Shown here piece by piece: positions 16,145-22,976 of a stretch of DNA of 28,622 nt. Every line of letters starts with the position of its first letter. Position 1 is the stretch's first letter. The stretch covers positions 1-28,622 of the forward strand of contig CATEWF010000007.1 in NCBI GenBank assembly GCA_949527715.1, given 5' to 3'. Made by a program: the position numbers and the translations under genes. The notes under the pieces are model-generated. The model was not told the origin of the DNA and did no database searches. It saw only the letters and a list, made by a program, of their open reading frames with translations. This DNA is from an uncultured Mycoplasmatota bacterium. Lineage in GTDB: Bacteria; Bacillota_I; Bacilli_A; Mycoplasmatales; Mycoplasmoidaceae.

Positions 16145-16717
16145 ATGGTTACGATAGTAAAAGATAAAGAGTTAATTTTTGAAACTGAAAATTATGATGT
16201 TATATTAGTTGGGACATCAACATATAATATGTTAACAGGTGGGTTTCAATCTAAAATGAGGTTTAAATATCCATATATACAAAGTGGCAATGATAAAACG
16301 AATTATGGTGATTGTAGAAAGTTAGGAAAAAGATTGACTTTTTATAATAAAAAACCAACTATATCGTTAATGTATATATGTGGTTATCCAACTAGTAGAA
16401 TTGTTAATATAGATTATGAAGCATTAAAAAATTGTTTATTGTCAGCCAATGCAGAATTTAAAGGGAAAAAAGTTGCATCGACTATAATAGGTTCGAGTAT
16501 ATTTGATGGTAATGGTGATAAAGAAAAATGTTTAGAAATCATTAAAGAATGTACACCTAATTTAGATATAACATTATATGATTATGTTCAGAAAAAAAGA
16601 AAAGATGAAATGAATAAATATTTTCTTTATATTAGAAGTTTTTGGAAAGATAAAGAAAAATATAAAGAATTATTAGAGACAAGAGAAGATTATCTGAAAA
16701 GTCAGTTTTTAAATTAA
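16145..16717 (+). CDS. Macro-domain-like protein
   Basis: The 190-residue protein looks like a phage macro domain. DVILVGTSTYNMLTGGF (about 18-34) fits the first strand and ligand loop with the Asn and Gly pair, and SKMRFKYPY follows. A central block SLMYICGYPTSRIV and the late KKVASTIIGSSIFDGNGDK (about 118-136) give the second, glycine-rich phosphate loop region. Macro domains bind or hydrolyse ADP-ribose derivatives. Beside a Nudix hydrolase and with nadE in the window it fits removal of ADP-ribose from targets or recycling of NAD-derived signals, perhaps against a host defence (inference). The last 40 residues are helical and charged. Confidence 0.6.
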   Translation: MVTIVKDKELIFETENYDVILVGTSTYNMLTGGFQSKMRFKYPYIQSGNDKTNYGDCRKLGKRLTFYNKKPTISLMYICGYPTSRIVNIDYEALKNCLLSANAEFKGKKVASTIIGSSIFDGNGDKEKCLEIIKECTPNLDITLYDYVQKKRKDEMNKYFLYIRSFWKDKEKYKELLETREDYLKSQFLN

Positions 16718-16729
16718 TTAAAATATAGA

Positions 16730-17281
16730 ATGGCAAAAAATTTTAATAACAAAATTAAGGTTGAAGAACCTCGTATTAATGGTGAGTTGAAAATTTATGA
16801 AGAAGTTCGTCTGGTTTATAAAGAAAATGTGAATGAAAAGAGTGATAACGATTTTAATCGAATAGTTCCTATTTCAGAAGCATTTGAAATGTCAAAAAAG
16901 TATTCTCTTGATTTGGTCGAAATAAATGGTAAAACTACTCCACCGATTGTTAGACTTTGTGATTATTCAAAATATCTTTTTGAACTTAAAAAATCTCTTA
17001 AGCAGAAAAGTAAAAATACTGTAGTATGTAAAGAATTACAGTTATCTGTAAACATTAGTCAACATGATTTGGAGATAAAAGTTAAGAAAGCAAAGGAATT
17101 TATTGAGCATGGTGATAAGGTTAAAGTTGTTCTTTCGATGAAAGGACGTGAATTAACTAGGAAGGAAGTATCAAAAGAGTGTTTTAATAAATTTATCGAG
17201 TTATCTAATGAATTTGCTTCATTTGATTCAGTTCCCAAAGAAGAAGGTAATAAAGTAATTTGTGTTTTAAAGAAAAAATAA
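16730..17281 (+). CDS. infC: Translation initiation factor IF-3
   Basis: The 183-residue product has both IF-3 domains. The N-terminal domain shows PRINGELK and, later, ISEAFEMSKKYSLDLVEI; a Lys-rich linker follows. The C-terminal domain has the block KELQLSVNISQHDLEIKVKK, AKEFIEHGDKVKVVLSMKGRE, the ribosome-binding signature of IF-3. Bacterial IF-3 binds the 30S subunit and checks the start codon. A virus-encoded copy could bias host ribosomes towards its own leaderless or A-rich start sites (inference). It sits 12 bases after the macro gene and 12 before the sigma factor gene. Confidence 0.92.
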   Translation: MAKNFNNKIKVEEPRINGELKIYEEVRLVYKENVNEKSDNDFNRIVPISEAFEMSKKYSLDLVEINGKTTPPIVRLCDYSKYLFELKKSLKQKSKNTVVCKELQLSVNISQHDLEIKVKKAKEFIEHGDKVKVVLSMKGRELTRKEVSKECFNKFIELSNEFASFDSVPKEEGNKVICVLKKK

Positions 17282-17293
17282 ATTTTTGTACTA

Positions 17294-18154
17294 ATGGTAA
17301 TAAATTGTAAAAGTCAGGCAAGTCCGTATTGTCAGCGTGTAGGTTTAGTTTCAACTTATTTTAATGAAATACGTAAATATAATGTATTAACAAAAGAAGA
17401 AGAAAAATCATTGCTTATTAAGGCACACGGTAAAAACGAAACTGAAAAGAAACAAGCAATTGATAGATTGGTTACAAGCAATCAACGTTTTGTTGCGTCT
17501 GCTGCAATGAAATATGCAAGCGGTGATAATTTGTTAGATTTAGTTAATGAGGGTAATATAGGTCTTATTACTGCTATTGAAAAATTTGACTTGACCCGAG
17601 AAGTACGATTTATAACTTATGCCGCATGGTGGATACAAAAAAGTATAACGACATATTTAACACAATATAATAATATTGTTACACCAGCAAATGCAGGTAA
17701 ACTTCGTATTTTAACGAATAAGGCTAAACAAGAATTCTTTGTAAAGGAACAACGTATGCCTACATTGGATGAGTTACAGTTAATATTAAAAGAAAAATAT
17801 AATTTTAATGTTGAGAATTTATCTGATTTGGAGTCTTTTCAGTCAATGTCTATTGATGATACTAATAGTTCTAGCGAGGATGATGAAACATTAAGCGAAA
17901 ATCCGTTATATACCAGCGTTACTGCAAGTAATAATATAGATGATGATATAGTTTATAATGATAATAAGGTTATTGTAAAAAATTTGCTTAAAAAGTTAAA
18001 TAACAGAGATAAATATATTATTACAAAGGCTTTCGGTATTGATTGTCAAGAAGAAACTTATGAAACAATTGCTAATGAGTTAAATTTAACAAAGGAACGA
18101 ATTAGACAAAAAGTTTCTGAGATTGTGAAAAAATTATCTGAATATATTGATTAA
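17294..18154 (+). CDS. Sigma-70 family RNA polymerase sigma factor
   Basis: The 286-residue protein resembles Bacteroidetes primary sigma factors. Region 1.2/2.1 is VSTYFNEIRKYNVLTKEEE; region 2 (about 55-125) contains LLDLVNEGNIGLITAIEKFD and the DNA-melting and -10 reading stretch TREVRFITYAAWWIQKSI. Region 3 is present (NAGKLRILTNKAKQEF). An acidic Ser/Asp/Glu linker (about 195-210) leads to region 4 (about 225-286) with the helix-turn-helix TYETIANELNLTKERIRQKV. It could direct host polymerase to the three-part promoters that precede most operons here, since those keep the host TAnnTTTG box but add TTTTAAC (inference). Confidence 0.92.
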   Translation: MVINCKSQASPYCQRVGLVSTYFNEIRKYNVLTKEEEKSLLIKAHGKNETEKKQAIDRLVTSNQRFVASAAMKYASGDNLLDLVNEGNIGLITAIEKFDLTREVRFITYAAWWIQKSITTYLTQYNNIVTPANAGKLRILTNKAKQEFFVKEQRMPTLDELQLILKEKYNFNVENLSDLESFQSMSIDDTNSSSEDDETLSENPLYTSVTASNNIDDDIVYNDNKVIVKNLLKKLNNRDKYIITKAFGIDCQEETYETIANELNLTKERIRQKVSEIVKKLSEYID

Positions 18155-18168
18155 AAATTGTTTTTAGT

Positions 18169-18552
18169 ATGAAATTAACATTAAAAATTACAGAAGACCA
18201 TATTAAATTAATTAAATGGTTTAATTTCAAGAGAATTAATGATAAGTATTATGGTATAGATACATATGATGTCTTTGATGCTGGTGATACTTTTTTGTTT
18301 GAACAAATGGCAAACATTTTAGGGTATCAAGATAAGATTATACCAGAAACAAGAGAGAGTTATCTTGGACCTTTGTATGAAAAGGAATACCAAGACAAAC
18401 TGGAAGAGTACGATAGGTTTATTATTGAGAATTTTGTGTTTATCGAAGAGATTATTCATCAGTTTTGTGACCAAGGAGGTTTAAAACCTGGTATTTATTC
18501 TTGTCTCGATAATAATCGAATATGGAAATATAATAAGTTTAAAGACGAGTAA
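18169..18552 (+). CDS. Protein of unknown function
   Basis: The 127-residue acidic protein begins with a beta-like segment (MKLTLKITEDHIKLIKWF), followed by a mostly helical region with many aromatic residues and a C-terminal QGGLKPGIYSCLDNNRIWK. No membrane segment, signal or catalytic motif is recognised. It lies 14 bases after the sigma factor gene and ends just before a strong bidirectional terminator, so it is the last gene of the dnaJ operon. A link with sigma factor control is possible only by position. Confidence 0.6.
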   Translation: MKLTLKITEDHIKLIKWFNFKRINDKYYGIDTYDVFDAGDTFLFEQMANILGYQDKIIPETRESYLGPLYEKEYQDKLEEYDRFIIENFVFIEEIIHQFCDQGGLKPGIYSCLDNNRIWKYNKFKDE

Positions 18553-18571
18553 AGTTTTTGAGATGTAAATT

Positions 18572-18605
18572 AAAAATCCCGTATATGCTTATATACGGGA
18601 TTTTT
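18572..18605. terminator. Bidirectional terminator between convergent genes
   Basis: AAAAATCCCGTATAT (18572-18586) pairs perfectly with 18591-18605 around the loop GCTT. A run of A before and T after the G/C core gives a T tract on both strands. It serves the dnaJ operon on the plus strand and the convergent gene 18607-19002 on the minus strand. Confidence 0.92.
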
Positions 18606-18606
18606 G

Positions 18607-19002
18607 TTATTTTTTAGATTTTAGTAAATCGTATAATGTATTTACTTCAGTATCATCAAAATGTCTTATTTGACCATCTGCATCTGGTGTACCAGTTGCT
18701 TTTTTAGAGAACAGACTTCTTGCAGTTGCCTTTTCACTTTCGTCATTAGCATCATAAAGACTATATGCTAATGGGGCATGATCATAAATGTCATTTTTTA
18801 ACATACTCATAACAGCATTACGTTTCATATCTAAACGTTTTGATTTATCTTGTTCTTCATTTATTGCTTTATCAATTAAAAATTGTTGTACTTCTTCTTT
18901 AATTATATTTCTGATATAATTTCTTTTTCTCTCAATTAAGAAATCATTAATACTTTCATTTACAATATTTTTTATTTTATTCTTTAATTGTTGTTCGTTC
19001 AT
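18607..19002 (-). CDS. Charged protein of unknown function
   Basis: One of only two minus-strand genes in the window; 131 residues. The N-terminal 70 residues are strongly helical (KIKNIVNESINDFLIERKR) and rich in Lys, Glu, Asn; the C-terminal part contains SLFSKKATGTPDADGQIRHF, which looks extended. N-terminal segments of this kind occur in phage structural and scaffold-like proteins, but no family is recognised. The 5' flank is very A/T-rich and I see no TTTG/TAnnTTTG promoter on the minus strand. Its stop lies against the shared terminator. Confidence 0.6.
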   Translation of the reverse strand: MNEQQLKNKIKNIVNESINDFLIERKRNYIRNIIKEEVQQFLIDKAINEEQDKSKRLDMKRNAVMSMLKNDIYDHAPLAYSLYDANDESEKATARSLFSKKATGTPDADGQIRHFDDTEVNTLYDLLKSKK

Positions 19003-19046
19003 ATATTTTTTATATATAATATTATAATAATAAATAGTGTTAATTT

Positions 19047-19078
19047 TTTGTTTATCTTATTATTTTATTGTATATTTG
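19047..19078 (+). promoter_or_regulatory. Two-part Bacteroidetes-type promoter of the PTH2-like gene
   Basis: TTTG (19047-19050), 20 bp, TATATTTG (19071-19078). This is the clear exception: the TTTTAAC box is missing from its usual place. The ATG is 24 bp downstream. Confidence 0.72.
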
Positions 19079-19102
19079 TCATAAAATAAAAAGGATAAAA
19101 AT

Positions 19103-19582
19103 ATGGATAATAAATTACAGTATAGAATGTATGTTTTAGCCGAAAGGCACTTATCTCCTTTGGATAAAGGTATTCAATCAGCACACGCAATATGTGAATA
19201 TTATAATCTATCCAAAAAATATAGTAAAAATGTAGAATATTTTGATAAATGGTCAATGACTGATAAAACAATTATTGTCCTTAATGGTGGAACTGTTATC
19301 GACTTGAATGAAACTATTGAAATAATGTGTCAGAATGATATTGATTTACTTGGTATTTTTCGTGAGATAGATTTGGGTGATATAGTAACCGCAATTTCAG
19401 TATTAGTTGATGAACGAGTTTTTGACCATATAAAATATCCTGATTTTGAGGAGTGGTGCGAAACTTTTGAAAATAAAGATAAAGAAAACAGTACATTATA
19501 TGATGAATGGGTTACTTTTATTGGTGGAAAACAAAATGTATTTTTAAGAAATTTTTTAAATAGTAAAAAATTAGCAAAATGA
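19103..19582 (+). CDS. PTH2-like protein
   Basis: The 159-residue protein opens with YRMYVLAERHLSPLDKGIQ followed by SAHAICEYY, the pattern of a large family of phage proteins related to type 2 peptidyl-tRNA hydrolases, with a conserved His/Ala pair in GIQSAHA. KTIIVLNGGT follows as the next strand and turn. If catalytic, it would recycle peptidyl-tRNA; many phage members are uncharacterised, so activity is uncertain. It has its own promoter. A decayed endonuclease-like fragment follows directly after it. Confidence 0.65.
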   Translation: MDNKLQYRMYVLAERHLSPLDKGIQSAHAICEYYNLSKKYSKNVEYFDKWSMTDKTIIVLNGGTVIDLNETIEIMCQNDIDLLGIFREIDLGDIVTAISVLVDERVFDHIKYPDFEEWCETFENKDKENSTLYDEWVTFIGGKQNVFLRNFLNSKKLAK

Positions 19583-19589
19583 ATTCTAA

Positions 19590-19778
19590 ATAGGTGGGAA
19601 TGGTGGTGAAAAATCTTTTGAAAGAAGAATTCAATTAGACAAGGAAAAATATATTTCTTGTATGAAAAATGATACTAATATTATATATTACACAAATATT
19701 AAAAATATACCTAAAAAATCTTATACTTGAAGATAAATATTATTTTTGTTTAAATAAATTAATAAATGATATAATAAA
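19590..19778 (+). pseudogene. Remnant of an endonuclease-like gene (frameshifted, no start)
   Basis: Reading from 19590 gives an open stretch without a start codon that ends at a TGA at 19728-19730. It contains GGEKSFERRIQLDKEKYISC and, a little later, NIIYYTNIKNIP. One base shift in the A6 run at 19713-19718 joins it to a second open stretch that ends LNKLINDIIK with its stop overlapping the dam start (ATGA). The pattern GGEKSF, RIQLDKEKY, C, then a late strand and amphipathic helix, resembles the C-terminal end of VSR-fold/Hef-like homing endonucleases. The 5' part and catalytic core are missing. It is best read as the eroded tail of a homing endonuclease gene. Confidence 0.45.
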
Positions 19779-20591
19779 ATGACAAATAAACTTAATTCGT
19801 TAATCCGATATTTCGGTGGTAAAGGAACAATGTTTAATAATATAATTGAACATTTCCCCATCAAAACAAGTTTTAATATCTACATTGAACCATTTGCAGG
19901 TTCATATACTGTCGGTTTAAAATATTGTGAAGATGTTCCTATTGAAATTTATAATGATTTAAATAAAAATGTTTATTCTTTATATAAAGTATTGCAAGAT
20001 TCTGATTTATATAAACAATTTAAAGAAAAATGTGATTTAATGATATATAATGAAGATTTACGTAAAGAATATCGTGAGAATTTAAAAAATGAAGACCTTT
20101 CGTTAGTTGATAGGGCATATATGTTTTTTTATGTTAATCGTACAAGTCATAATGGTATTGGCGGATTTAGTATAAACACAATTGTTCGTAGAAATATGAG
20201 CAAAAGTGTCTCTGATATGCTTTCAGCAATAGATAGGATGGATAAGTTACATCAGAGATTGAGCAAACTTATAGTAACAAATAAAGATGCTTTTGAACTT
20301 ATTGACAAATATAAATATAATGAAAATGTCTTTATGTATTGTGATCCGCCTTATTTCTGGGACACTAGAACTTCCGCAAGATACGATATTGATATGAATA
20401 ATGAACAACATCTTCAATTCATTGATAAATGTATTGTTTCAAAATCAAAAATGCTAATAAGTGGATATGATTGTGAACCATATAATAAATTAGTTGAAAA
20501 TGGATGGGAAAAAATTCAGTTTAATGTAAATACAATAAGTGGTGATAAAAAACCGAAATCAAAAATTGAAACATTATGGAAAAATTATTAA
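19779..20591 (+). CDS. dam: DNA adenine methyltransferase (Dam family, D12 class)
   Basis: The 270-residue protein has the D12 class motifs: RYFGGKGTM (about 9-17) and EPFAGSYTVGLKY (about 38-50) for S-adenosylmethionine binding, and the catalytic YCDPPYFW with DPPY at 189-192. Length matches Dam-type N6-adenine methyltransferases, which usually modify GATC, but target specificity cannot be read from sequence. A virus would use it to resist restriction or to mark its own DNA. The start overlaps the end of the frameshifted remnant (ATGA), and the gene end overlaps the next gene by 16 bases. Confidence 0.9.
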   Translation: MTNKLNSLIRYFGGKGTMFNNIIEHFPIKTSFNIYIEPFAGSYTVGLKYCEDVPIEIYNDLNKNVYSLYKVLQDSDLYKQFKEKCDLMIYNEDLRKEYRENLKNEDLSLVDRAYMFFYVNRTSHNGIGGFSINTIVRRNMSKSVSDMLSAIDRMDKLHQRLSKLIVTNKDAFELIDKYKYNENVFMYCDPPYFWDTRTSARYDIDMNNEQHLQFIDKCIVSKSKMLISGYDCEPYNKLVENGWEKIQFNVNTISGDKKPKSKIETLWKNY

Positions 20592-21110
20592 CTGATAAGG
20601 CAAAAGAAATTGTAGAAGCAATTAAAGTTGCTACTAATGGTACATATCATTCAAAAAATGTATGGACTACTTTAATGGGATGGATTGATGAGTATGATTC
20701 CAAAGGAAGACTTGTTACTGCTGACCCTAATTGGAGAGATTCAGAAATTATAATTAATCATAAAATATATCATATAACAAGACATAAATGGATGATATAT
20801 ATTTGGAAGCCTGAATATAGTGAGATTGCTTCATATACTCGTTTATTGGGAGTACAAAGACAAAATAAGGTAGAAGATGTAATGATTGCTATAATTGATA
20901 CAGAATCTGACTATGTTAAGGAATACTGGAAACAAAAAAAAATAATAAATAAATGATTGGATTGAAGATGTTAAAATTTTGATTAATAAAATTGATTTGG
21001 AAGAAGAAATTGAAAAACTTAACAAAGTAATTGATGGTCTTCCGAAGTTTTATTCTGATGATAAGAAAGATGATATTGAATTCGAAAAGTTATTATCTCA
21101 AATAAGTTAA
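20576..21110 (+). pseudogene. Unknown gene split by a frameshift
   Basis: The intact first frame runs from 20576 to a TGA at 20954-20956 (126 residues) and overlaps dam by 16 bases. Immediately after, in the next frame and without any start codon, coding-like sequence continues from about 20949 to a TAA at 21108-21110 (NDWIEDVKILINKIDLEEEI and onward, about 52 residues). Removing one A in the AAATAAAT stretch at 20947-20954 joins both into one protein of about 178 residues. The first part has Trp-rich segments such as HKWMIYIWKPEYS; the second is an acidic helix. No family recognised. It may be a true mutation, a sequencing slip, or programmed frameshifting. Confidence 0.6.
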
Positions 21111-21121
21111 ATAACAACAAT

Positions 21122-21168
21122 TTTTAACTAAAATTATTTTGAATGTAATTGAGAATAACGTATATTTG
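21122..21168 (+). promoter_or_regulatory. Three-part promoter of the RNA leader and flotillin gene
   Basis: TTTTAAC (21122-21128), 9 bp, TTTG (21138-21141), 19 bp, TATATTTG (21161-21168) then C. The TTTTAAC box is again exactly 32 bp before the -7 box. The gene starts 235 bp downstream, much further than for any other promoter here. Confidence 0.8.
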
Positions 21169-21173
21169 CAAAA

Positions 21174-21345
21174 GTAAAAACGATAGATGTTGAACTTGTT
21201 TTAGTTAGGTTGACAGAAGTGGGTCGTAAAAAGAAAAAATACACTTTACAAGTTATAACAGGTAATGCTGAATAGTCTCCGTAATGAGAAATGTGTGAAA
21301 CTACTTGGTGAAAGTCCAAGAAAAACTCCTAACCGTTTTTATTTT
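21174..21345 (+). ncRNA. Candidate structured RNA (leader or small RNA) upstream of flotillin
   Basis: The 235 bp between promoter and flotillin ATG hold no good open frame but several pairings. GTTAGG (21204-21209) closes with CCTAAC (21328-21333), enclosing about 118 bases. Inside, TCTC (21276-21279) pairs with GAGA (21286-21289), CTTGG (21304-21308) with CCAAG (21316-21320), and ACAC (21241-21244) may pair with GTGT (21293-21296). After the closing stem comes CGTTTTTATTTTATT, which could end the transcript. The region is visibly richer in G and C than other gaps. It could be a riboswitch-like leader with a terminator or an independent small RNA. I cannot match it to a known class. 20957-21110 before it is the tail of the frameshifted gene; nothing else is seen in the gap. 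Confidence 0.45.
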
Positions 21346-21403
21346 ATTAAGAAAATTAATTAGAATTAATATATTTTTAAGTTTAACAAATAAATAATTT
21401 AAC

Positions 21404-22879
21404 ATGAATTTAACAACAATTTTAATTTTATGTGGAGGATTTATTGCTTTGGTAATTGCATTACTCGCAGTATCCTATGTAAAGACTTCGCCTAATGTTG
21501 CTATGGTGATTTCAGGTTTAAGTAAAAAGCCAAGATATTTGGTTGGTAAAGGTGGATTTAGAATACCTTTGTTGGAAAAGACGGATAAATTGTATTTAGG
21601 ACAGGTAACCGTTGATATCAAGACAAAGGAAGCAATTCCTACTAATGATTTCATCAATGTTTTTATTGATGCAGTTGCAAAGGTACAAGTCGATATGTCA
21701 GATGTGACATTTCCAAATGCAATTAAAAACTTTCTTAATGCACCACCTGCACAGATTGCAAAAGAAGTTCAGGATACTTTTGAAGGTAACTTGCGTGAAT
21801 CTGTTGGTGCTGTTTGTTTGAAAGAATTGAATATTGATAGAGATGCGTTTTCTGACCAAGTACTTGATAAAGCGACAAAGGACTTGTCTAATCTTGGATT
21901 AAAGGTACTTTCTTGTAATATTCAGAATATTAAGGACGATAACAATCTTATTAAGGACCTTGGTGCTGATAACACGTGGAAAATTAGACAGGAAGCCGCT
22001 ATTACAAAGGCTAATGCCGAAAAAGCCATTGCTATTGCAGAAGCAACTGCCGCAAAGGAGGCAAACGATGTTAAAGTTGCAAGTGATACAGCAATCGCTA
22101 TGAAAAATAATGAACTTGAGATTAAAAAGGCTGAATTGAAGCAGAAAGCAGATACTAAGAATGCAGATGCTGATGCAGCATATGAAATTCAGAAGCAAGT
22201 TCAACAGGCAACTATTAATCAGAAAACAGTCGATGCAGAAATTGAAAAAACTAAGCGTGAACAAGTTCTTTCACAAGAAAAGATTGTAATTAAGGAAAAT
22301 GAGTTGTCAGCAGAAATTAATAAACAAGCAGATGCTGATAAGTATAAGACTGAAATTGAGGCTGCTGCTGAACTTGAACAGAGAAAGCGTATAGCAGAAG
22401 CAGAACGTTATGAAGCGGAGCAAAAAGCCATTGCTGTTAAAACGGAAGCAGAAGCAAACAAGTATGCTAAATTGCAAGAAGCAGAAGGTATTGAAGCCAT
22501 TGGTAATGCTGAAGCAAGGGCTTTGAGTGCAAAATATGTTGCAGAAGCCGAAGGTCTTGAAAAGAAAGCAGAAGCATATGAAAAGTATGGTAATGCTGCT
22601 ATTATGGATATGATTGTTAAGATTCTACCTCAGATGGCATCAGAAGTAGCAAAACCGATTTCTGCTATTGATAGTGTTAATATCTATGATGGTGGTGTAG
22701 AAAAGGTTTCTGGTAATGTTCCTGCTATTTTGAAGCAAACATTTGACACAATCGAATCTGTTACAGGTGTTAATATGTCAGAAGTTATGAAGGCAGATAC
22801 TATATCAGCAAAGACAGATAGAAATATTAATGTTTCAGCGGAAACGACTAAAAATGTCAAGCAGTTATTGAATGATTAA
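21404..22879 (+). CDS. Flotillin-like SPFH-domain membrane protein
   Basis: The 491-residue protein has an N-terminal membrane segment (about 4-26), an SPFH/PHB domain (about 30-200, with KKPRYLVGKGGFRIPLLEK and later VLSCNIQNIKDDNNLIKDLG) and a long Ala/Glu/Lys-rich coiled coil (about 200-400), followed by a C-terminal part with IVKILPQMASEVAKPI. This is the full architecture of bacterial FloT/FloA-type flotillins, which oligomerise into membrane microdomains and scaffold protein complexes. No NfeD partner is seen. On a virus it could organise the inner membrane, block other infections or protect the membrane together with the PspA-like protein (inference). Transcribed from the promoter at 21122. 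Confidence 0.87.
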   Translation: MNLTTILILCGGFIALVIALLAVSYVKTSPNVAMVISGLSKKPRYLVGKGGFRIPLLEKTDKLYLGQVTVDIKTKEAIPTNDFINVFIDAVAKVQVDMSDVTFPNAIKNFLNAPPAQIAKEVQDTFEGNLRESVGAVCLKELNIDRDAFSDQVLDKATKDLSNLGLKVLSCNIQNIKDDNNLIKDLGADNTWKIRQEAAITKANAEKAIAIAEATAAKEANDVKVASDTAIAMKNNELEIKKAELKQKADTKNADADAAYEIQKQVQQATINQKTVDAEIEKTKREQVLSQEKIVIKENELSAEINKQADADKYKTEIEAAAELEQRKRIAEAERYEAEQKAIAVKTEAEANKYAKLQEAEGIEAIGNAEARALSAKYVAEAEGLEKKAEAYEKYGNAAIMDMIVKILPQMASEVAKPISAIDSVNIYDGGVEKVSGNVPAILKQTFDTIESVTGVNMSEVMKADTISAKTDRNINVSAETTKNVKQLLND

Positions 22880-22883
22880 CATT

Positions 22884-22930
22884 TTTTAATGGTACAAATT
22901 TGGTAATGTAATTTATTTATCGTAAATTTG
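22884..22930 (+). promoter_or_regulatory. Three-part promoter of the OmpA gene
   Basis: TTTTAAT (22884-22890), 8 bp, TTTG (22899-22902), 20 bp, TAAATTTG (22923-22930). Both boxes lie in the arms of the inverted repeat at 22886-22939. The ATG is 46 bp downstream. Confidence 0.78.
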
Positions 22931-22939
22931 TACCATTAA
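22886..22939. repeat. 16-bp inverted repeat enclosing the OmpA promoter
   Basis: TTAATGGTACAAATTT (22886-22901) is a perfect inverted copy of 22924-22939, with 22 bases between. The left arm ends within the -33 TTTG and the right arm starts inside the -7 TAAATTTG. In RNA from the flotillin gene it can form a hairpin seven bases after the stop codon, while in DNA the two arms could serve as a symmetric operator. Confidence 0.7.
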
Positions 22940-22976
22940 TTATAATAATTTATTAATAAATAAAAAATAGGTAAAA

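Noticed and set aside
21204..21333. Group II intron or cobalamin riboswitch in the flotillin leader
   Set aside because: Short strings such as GGTGAAAGTCC resemble parts of these RNAs, but the length (about 130 bases), the missing domain V and the missing conserved B12-box rule both out on sight.
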